This document shows, in pieces, positions 7,245-11,309 of a DNA stretch of 11,309 bases. Below the pieces are notes generated by a model. It was not told the origin of the DNA and ran no database searches. It worked only from the letters and a program-made list of their open reading frames with translations. Positions within the stretch are counted from its first letter, which is position 1; each line of letters begins with the position of its first letter. The position numbers and the translations under genes were made by a program. This stretch comes from an uncultured Clostridium sp. (GTDB lineage: Bacteria; Bacillota; Clostridia; Oscillospirales; Acutalibacteraceae): positions 1 through 11,309 of the forward strand of contig URIN01000021.1 of the NCBI GenBank assembly GCA_900547915.1, written 5' to 3'.

Positions 7245-8714
7245 ATGAGTATATACACAGATATTTCCAAGAGAACACAGGGCGATATTTATATCGGCGT
7301 TGTTGGTCCGGTTAGAACTGGTAAATCAACTTTTATCAAAAAATTTATGGATACACTTGTAATTCCGAGAATTGACGGTGAGTTTCAAAAAGAACGTGCA
7401 CGAGATGAGCTGCCTCAGAGTGCCGCAGGAAGAACAATAATGACAACAGAGCCTAAGTTTATTCCTGAAGAGGCAATTGAACTTGCCATGGATGACAATC
7501 TTCATTTTAGGGTAAGGCTTATTGACTGTGTCGGTTACATTGTTCCGAGTTCAGTAGGGTACATAGAAGAGGATCAGCCCAGAATGGTGCACACTCCGTG
7601 GTTCGAAGAAGAAATACCGTTTAACATGGCGGCAGAGATTGGTACTCAAAAAGTAATTAATGAACACTCAACAATTGGTCTCGTAATTACTACTGACGGC
7701 TCAATTAGCAGTATACCTCGTGCTGAATATGAGGAAGCTGAGGAAAGGGTTATAAAAGAGTTAAAAGAAATTAACAAACCTTTTGTTGTTGCTTTGAATT
7801 GCGTTGAGCCTAAAAGTCAAGAGGCTGTTTCTTTAGCTTCCGCGCTAAGTGAAAAGTACAATGTTCCGGTTATTCCTATTAACTGTCTTGAACTTGATGA
7901 ACAGCAGATAAACAGAATACTTGAAACAGTGCTTTATGAGTTTCCTGCAAAATGTATTGAGTTGAATTTCCCGGGCTGGATAAAAAGCCTCGACAGTGAT
8001 GATGAATTCAAAAATTCTCTGTTCTCTTATGTAAGGGATATAAGTAAAACTATCAATAATATACGCAGTGTAAAGTCTTTTGCGTTGCAGCTTAAGGATT
8101 ACAAGGATATAGAAGATGCTTTCATTTCCGATTCAGACCTTGCGACAGGCAGAATCAGCATTAAGGTAGGAATAGGGAACTCTTACTATTATTCTGTTCT
8201 TTCAGATAAATGCGGAGATGAGATCAGGGACGAAAAGGATCTAATGCGCCTTGTATGTGAACTTGCACAGATAAGAACTAAGTTCAAAAAGTTTTCATCT
8301 GCACTTATGGAAGTTGACAGAACAGGCTATGGCATTGTTATGCCTGATATTGATGAACTTACTCTTGAAGAACCTGAAATCGTCAAGCAGGGCGGCAGGT
8401 ACGGCGTTAAGCTCAAAGCTCAGGCACCCTCTATTCATATGATTAAATGCAATACATTTACGGAAGTCGCTCCTATTGTTGGCAGTGAAAGCCAGTCACA
8501 GGAACTTGTCATGTATCTTCTTAAAGAGTTTGAAGAAAATCCGAATAAAATATGGGAAACGGATATATTCGGAAAATCACTGCATGAGCTTGTGAACGAG
8601 GGATTGCGCGGTAAGCTGGAACGCATGCCTGATGACGCAAGAAGTAAGTTCCGCGAAACCATAGAACGTGTTATTAACGAAGGATGTAGCGGACTTATCT
8701 GCATAATTCTATAA
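7245..8714 (+). CDS. spoIVA: Spore coat basement ATPase SpoIVA
   Basis: SpoIVA is a cytoskeletal ATPase that polymerises irreversibly on the outer forespore membrane, forms the coat basement and is needed for cortex assembly. The 489 residues match the usual length (about 492 in B. subtilis). The N-terminus carries the family hallmark GDIYIGVVGPVRTGKST, with the Walker A motif at 21-29 and its lysine at 27. A conserved FQKERARDELPQSAAGRTIMTTEP stretch follows in two parts around residues 47-70, then the RLIDCVGY motif (91-98) and the TTDGSI segment (149-154). The C-terminus ends in the short hydrophobic SGLICIIL tail typical of the family, the region that contacts SpoVM in B. subtilis. AAGGAG (7231-7236) overlaps the upstream stop codon and sets the start. 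Downstream is a hairpin terminator. Confidence 0.97.
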   Translation: MSIYTDISKRTQGDIYIGVVGPVRTGKSTFIKKFMDTLVIPRIDGEFQKERARDELPQSAAGRTIMTTEPKFIPEEAIELAMDDNLHFRVRLIDCVGYIVPSSVGYIEEDQPRMVHTPWFEEEIPFNMAAEIGTQKVINEHSTIGLVITTDGSISSIPRAEYEEAEERVIKELKEINKPFVVALNCVEPKSQEAVSLASALSEKYNVPVIPINCLELDEQQINRILETVLYEFPAKCIELNFPGWIKSLDSDDEFKNSLFSYVRDISKTINNIRSVKSFALQLKDYKDIEDAFISDSDLATGRISIKVGIGNSYYYSVLSDKCGDEIRDEKDLMRLVCELAQIRTKFKKFSSALMEVDRTGYGIVMPDIDELTLEEPEIVKQGGRYGVKLKAQAPSIHMIKCNTFTEVAPIVGSESQSQELVMYLLKEFEENPNKIWETDIFGKSLHELVNEGLRGKLERMPDDARSKFRETIERVINEGCSGLICIIL

Positions 8715-8720
8715 AAATAA

Positions 8721-8742
8721 AAGAGGTTCGAAAGAACCTCTT
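8721..8742. terminator. Convergent bidirectional terminator between spoIVA and the DUF1294 gene
   Basis: A perfect 9-bp inverted repeat, AAGAGGTTC (8721-8729) and GAACCTCTT (8734-8742), encloses a GAAA tetraloop. On the minus strand it is followed by TTATTTTTAT, a good terminator tract; on the plus strand the T-tract is weak (AAAGTTTT). It serves two converging genes, and its right arm includes the first two bases of the DUF1294 stop codon (8741-8743). Confidence 0.85.
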
Positions 8743-9022
8743 AAAGTTTTGAAATATATGAGACAAGTATTATGACAGCGATATGAAGAAATATAATCAA
8801 AGGCAGGCCTATCATAAATTTTTTGTGCTGTGTTTTATGGCGGATTATAATCATGGTGATATATTCAGCTGCTGCTCCGCCAAATAACGCCACAGTCATC
8901 AAACAGTTTTCGGAAATTCTGTATCTTCCTTTTACAGCCCTGCGTTTGTCAACTGCAGTCAGTAATGCTGCCAATATGTTTATAAATATTAAATATATAA
9001 CTAATGCGGTGTTCAGGCTCAT
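8741..9022 (-). CDS. DUF1294 family small integral membrane protein
   Basis: This is a 93-residue protein with three predicted membrane segments (about 3-24, 41-60 and 69-90). The conserved DUF1294 features are visible: DKRRA after the first helix (25-29), the RISE motif (35-38), a glycine-rich LFGGAAAEY stretch (46-54) and RHKT (61-64) with a following KKF. The family is widespread in bacteria and has no established biochemical role, so none is assigned. The ATG (9020-9022) overlaps the last base of the upstream stop codon on the same strand (TAATG), with no clear ribosome site of its own, so translation is probably coupled to the zinc-ribbon gene. The stop codon lies inside the convergent terminator. 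Confidence 0.88.
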   Translation of the reverse strand: MSLNTALVIYLIFINILAALLTAVDKRRAVKGRYRISENCLMTVALFGGAAAEYITMIIIRHKTQHKKFMIGLPLIIFLHIAVIILVSYISKL

Positions 9023-9309
9023 TATTTGAATTCTTTGAGCCTCTTCAAATCATAAGGCCCTACAGCGTATTTTTGGCCTTTTGCCAAGAGGTCTCCCTGA
9101 TCCTCGTCAATCGTGTAAATTGACGCGCATTTTGGGCATACGAGAAAATAGATACCCTCAGCGTTGAGCAGTGGATATTCTGCAATAAAGCGCACATTCA
9201 TATTTCTAAACGCCTTGAAACTAACTTTGCTTTTACAGTTTGGGCACTCAATGGGTTCTGTTTCGCCTTTTTCTTTAACTCTGTCTGAATTGCCTAATCT
9301 GTATTCCAT
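9022..9309 (-). CDS. Small zinc-ribbon protein of unknown function
   Basis: This 95-residue soluble protein has two CPxC pairs, CPNC (22-25) and CPKC (58-61), spaced as in a zinc ribbon; the region between them is rich in aromatic and beta-forming residues. The C-terminal third is charged (DEDQGD, then LKRLKEFK). I do not recognise a named family. The ORF stays open further upstream (to 9438), but ATG 9309 is the convincing start: AGGTGA (9314-9319 on the minus strand) lies four bases before it, and the upstream extension would run into the start of the divergent lipoprotein gene. It is the first gene of a two-gene unit with DUF1294, which overlaps it by one base. Confidence 0.8.
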   Translation of the reverse strand: MEYRLGNSDRVKEKGETEPIECPNCKSKVSFKAFRNMNVRFIAEYPLLNAEGIYFLVCPKCASIYTIDEDQGDLLAKGQKYAVGPYDLKRLKEFK

Positions 9310-9336
9310 AATATCACCTAATTTCTTAATAACTAT

Positions 9337-9365
9337 ATTTTTGCAGATAAAAAGGAAAGTGTCAA
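9337..9365 (-). promoter_or_regulatory. Candidate sigma-A promoter for the zinc-ribbon/DUF1294 pair
   Basis: On the minus strand a perfect TTGACA (9360-9365) is followed after 17 bases by AAAAAT (9337-9342), a 4/6 match to the -10 consensus. A transcript would start about 20-25 bases before the zinc-ribbon ATG. The -35 box lies between the ribosome site and the start codon of the divergent lipoprotein gene, so the two divergent units may interfere. The weak -10 keeps confidence moderate. Confidence 0.4.
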
Positions 9366-9367
9366 GT

Positions 9368-10564
9368 ATGAAAAAAATATTTGCAGTTCTAATTTCGGTA
9401 TTGTTTCTGTTTTCCGGCTGCACAGCGGCGCAGAACAACGAAACTCATATAACTTCACCTGTTGATTATGTTAAATCTGTTTGGATGACATATTTCGAGC
9501 TTGAACAGCTGACTTCATCAAGTGATACGTCACAGGATTTTGAAAAAGCAGTTAAGGAAGCATTTGGTATCGTTAAAGATGCTGGTCTTAATACCGTTAC
9601 TGTTCAAGTGCGTCCTTGTGCGGACGCATTCTATAAATCTGAATATTTTCCAGTATCGCAGTATTGCTTCGGCGAACAGGGAGCTGAGCTTAAATATGAC
9701 CCGCTTGAGATAATGGTTTCTGTTGCGCATTCTATGAATTTAAGGCTGGAAGCGTGGGTAAATCCGTACAGGGTTTCTCAGTCTAATGATATAAACGAGC
9801 TTAGCGATACAAATCAAGCTAAAATTTGGTATCAAAATGATGATACTAAAAGCAATGTCTATATATCAGATAAAATATATTTCAATCCTGCAAGCGAGGC
9901 TGTTACCCAGCTTATAGTGAACGGCATTAAGGAAATAGTTATGAATTACGCCGTTGACGGCATACATTTTGACGATTATTTTTATCCGACCGATAAAGAT
10001 GATATTGATTCAAAAGAATATTCAGCGTATGTTCAGGGAGGGGGAGAGCTTTCACTTGCTGATTGGCGGCGTGAAAATGTTTCAAATATGGTGAAAAGCG
10101 TGTATTCAACTGTAAAACAGGTTAATTCATCCGTCCAGTTCGGTATAAGCCCCCAGTCTAAAGTTTCAACAGATTATAACGTACTTTATGCAGATGTGGA
10201 AAAATGGGCTTCAGAGGAAGGCTATGTGGATTATATATGCCCCCAGATATATTTTGGCTTTTACAACGAAGTGCAGCCTTTCAGCCGTACAGCAAAAGAG
10301 TGGAGCGAGAGAACAACAGCAGTTAAACTCTATGTGGGACTTCCGCTTTATAAGGCAGGAGAAAAAGACGAGTTTGCATCATCCGATCAGGATTATGCTA
10401 TAAATGAATTTGTTGATAACAATAATATAATTTCAAGACAGATTATATATCTTGACAACCTGCCTAATGTTGGCGGATATTATATCTATTCTTTCAGCTA
10501 TCTTGCTGACGGACAGTCATCGGCTGTAAAAAATGAAGTCGAAAATATTAAAAATCTGAATTAG
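9368..10564 (+). CDS. GHL10/DUF187 family glycoside-hydrolase-like lipoprotein
   Basis: This 398-residue exported protein begins with a lipoprotein signal peptide: basic KK, a hydrophobic core and a lipobox ending FSGC, with C18 as the lipidated cysteine. The mature part is a TIM-barrel of the GHL10 family (PF02638, DUF187). Family hallmarks are NTVTVQVRP (75-83) followed by ADAFYKS, YDPLE (110-114), AWVNPYR (129-135) and VDGIHFDDYFYP (196-207), which carries the acidic residues D197, D202 and D203 expected near an active site. Proteins of this family are thought to act on cell-wall or exopolysaccharide glycans; the substrate here is unknown. ATG 9368 is chosen because it directly precedes the signal peptide and has AAAGGAAAG upstream (9351-9359); the frame is open to 9164, inside the divergent gene. 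The 3' end overlaps mtaB by 17 bases, tail to tail. Confidence 0.9.
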   Translation: MKKIFAVLISVLFLFSGCTAAQNNETHITSPVDYVKSVWMTYFELEQLTSSSDTSQDFEKAVKEAFGIVKDAGLNTVTVQVRPCADAFYKSEYFPVSQYCFGEQGAELKYDPLEIMVSVAHSMNLRLEAWVNPYRVSQSNDINELSDTNQAKIWYQNDDTKSNVYISDKIYFNPASEAVTQLIVNGIKEIVMNYAVDGIHFDDYFYPTDKDDIDSKEYSAYVQGGGELSLADWRRENVSNMVKSVYSTVKQVNSSVQFGISPQSKVSTDYNVLYADVEKWASEEGYVDYICPQIYFGFYNEVQPFSRTAKEWSERTTAVKLYVGLPLYKAGEKDEFASSDQDYAINEFVDNNNIISRQIIYLDNLPNVGGYYIYSFSYLADGQSSAVKNEVENIKNLN

Positions 10565-11262
10565 CAATGCACTCATCATCTTGTACTGACTGTATAAGAC
10601 AATTAACTTCCAGTCCCGTTAAATCTTTGTCGCATTTAAGCAGAACTGGTGTGTAGTTTTTTGTGTATCCGCGCAGATAGTTTTCATCAGCGCGTCCCTC
10701 AATAAGAACATTAACAGTTTTTCCAATCTGATTTTCAAGGTATTCTCTGCGGATGTTTTCGGTCTCCTCAATCATAACAGCTGCGCGTTTTTCTTTCTCT
10801 GCTTTCGAAACAGAATCTCCGCGCCTTGATGCAGCTGTGCCTGTTCTTTCCGAATAGGGGAATACGTGAACTTTTTCAAAGCCTATCTTTTTTATGAATG
10901 CAAGGCTTTCATGAAAATCACTCTCTGTTTCCTCATTAAAGCCCACCATAACATCAGTTGTCAGTGAACAATCAGAAAAGGCTTTTCTGAGTTTTACGCA
11001 AAGTTCAGAATATTCTTCGGCAGTATAGTGACGATTCATATCTTTTAATGTTTTATTGCATCCGCTCTGCAAAGATATATGAAACTGCGGGCAGAATTTT
11101 TCCACGGCAGAAAGCCTTTTTATAATACTGTCTGTAATATGGTCCGGTTCAAGGCTGCCAAGTCTTATTCTTGATATACCTTCATTTTCAGCGCAGATTT
11201 CAACAGCGTCAGCTATGTTGAAGTCTGCGCCTTTTCCGTATGCGGAAAGATTGATGCCAACC
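10548..11262 (-). CDS. mtaB: tRNA (N6-L-threonylcarbamoyladenosine37-C2) methylthiotransferase MtaB, C-terminal part
   Basis: This is the C-terminal 237 residues of a radical SAM methylthiotransferase that converts t6A37 to ms2t6A in ANN-decoding tRNAs. Visible signatures are GINLSAYG at the fragment start, RIRLGSLEP, FHISLQSGC followed by MNRHYTAEEY, TTDVMVGF and KVHVFPYSERTGT, then a C-terminal TRAM RNA-binding region over roughly the last 60 residues. These match MtaB (B. subtilis YqeV, about 450 residues) better than MiaB or RimO. The N-terminal cluster-binding domain and the radical SAM CxxxCxxC motif are missing because the contig ends. The frame stays open to a GTG at 11289-11291, but the ten residues this adds, starting MGSEMCIRDR, are translated adapter. 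The gene is truncated by assembly, not broken in the organism. Confidence 0.92.
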
Positions 11263-11309
11263 CTGTCTCTTATACACATCTCCGAGCCCACGAGACGGAC
11301 TCCTATCTC
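11263..11309. other. Illumina Nextera adapter read-through (non-genomic contig end)
   Basis: From 11263 the sequence is the 19-base Tn5 mosaic end (CTGTCTCTTATACACATCT, 11263-11281), then the Nextera read-2 adapter CCGAGCCCACGAGAC (11282-11296), an eight-base i7 index GGACTCCT (11297-11304, the N705 index as I remember it) and ATCTC, the beginning of the P7 flow-cell sequence. The order and contiguity are exactly those of a sequenced library molecule, so this is untrimmed adapter and not a transposon or gene. True genomic DNA ends at about 11262. Confidence 0.98.

Noticed and set aside
9164..9367. 68-residue N-terminal extension of the GHL10 lipoprotein
   Set aside because: It is antisense to the zinc-ribbon gene, and the true start directly precedes a lipoprotein signal peptide with a ribosome site.
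9310..9438. 43-residue N-terminal extension of the zinc-ribbon protein
   Set aside because: It has no ribosome site, runs antisense through the lipoprotein start and signal peptide, and the internal ATG at 9307-9309 has a good AGGTGA.
11263..11281. Tn5 mosaic end, which could suggest a transposon end
   Set aside because: It is followed by the Nextera read-2 adapter, index and P7 start, so it is library adapter and not a mobile element.
11262..11291. GTG start at 11289-11291 and N-terminal extension for the MtaB fragment
   Set aside because: The start codon and first ten residues are encoded by adapter; the real N-terminal half of the gene lies beyond the contig.

Overview
The window is an AT-rich stretch of chromosome from an endospore-forming, low-GC Gram-positive bacterium, most likely a Clostridia member (Oscillospiraceae/Ruminococcaceae-like is my guess). 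The evidence is the gene content (SpoIVA, a SPOCS/LysM coat-anchoring protein and a SpoVM-like micropeptide) and the rlmN-stp-prkC-rsgA-thiN order, a classic Firmicutes cluster. The sequence is one end of a draft contig: its last 47 bases are Illumina Nextera adapter plus index, not genomic DNA. I saw no tRNA, rRNA, CRISPR array, insertion sequence or phage gene.

Left part (19-5594, all + strand): a tightly packed operon for translation quality and growth/stress signalling. It encodes the 23S/tRNA methyltransferase RlmN, the PP2C phosphatase Stp/PrpC, the PASTA-domain Ser/Thr kinase PrkC, the ribosome-assembly GTPase RsgA and thiamine pyrophosphokinase ThiN. Two junctions are ATGA stop/start overlaps. 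Two small genes follow: an unnamed 47-residue membrane protein and a 26-residue peptide that I identify as SpoVM from its length, its I6/P9-K10-F11/R17 pattern and its position after thiN, as in Bacillus subtilis. A strong intrinsic terminator closes the operon. The rpe gene found between rsgA and thiN in B. subtilis is absent.

Middle part (5724-8742, + strand): a sporulation unit with a possible sigma-E promoter, a SipL-like SPOCS+LysM protein and the coat basement ATPase SpoIVA, ended by a hairpin. Together with spoVM, about 3.2 kb would encode the membrane-curvature sensor (SpoVM), the polymerising ATPase (SpoIVA) and its LysM partner (SipL), the core of the spore-coat platform around the forespore.

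Right part (8741-11262): a minus-strand pair (zinc-ribbon protein then DUF1294 membrane protein, with a TAATG overlap); a divergent + strand lipoprotein of the GHL10/DUF187 glycoside-hydrolase-like family; and a convergent minus-strand C-terminal half of the tRNA methylthiotransferase MtaB, cut off by the contig end. The adapter creates a false N-terminus for this last gene.

No wholly new system is evident. The most notable points are the easily missed spoVM, the clustering of three coat-anchoring genes, the unknown 47-residue membrane protein, and the adapter contamination.
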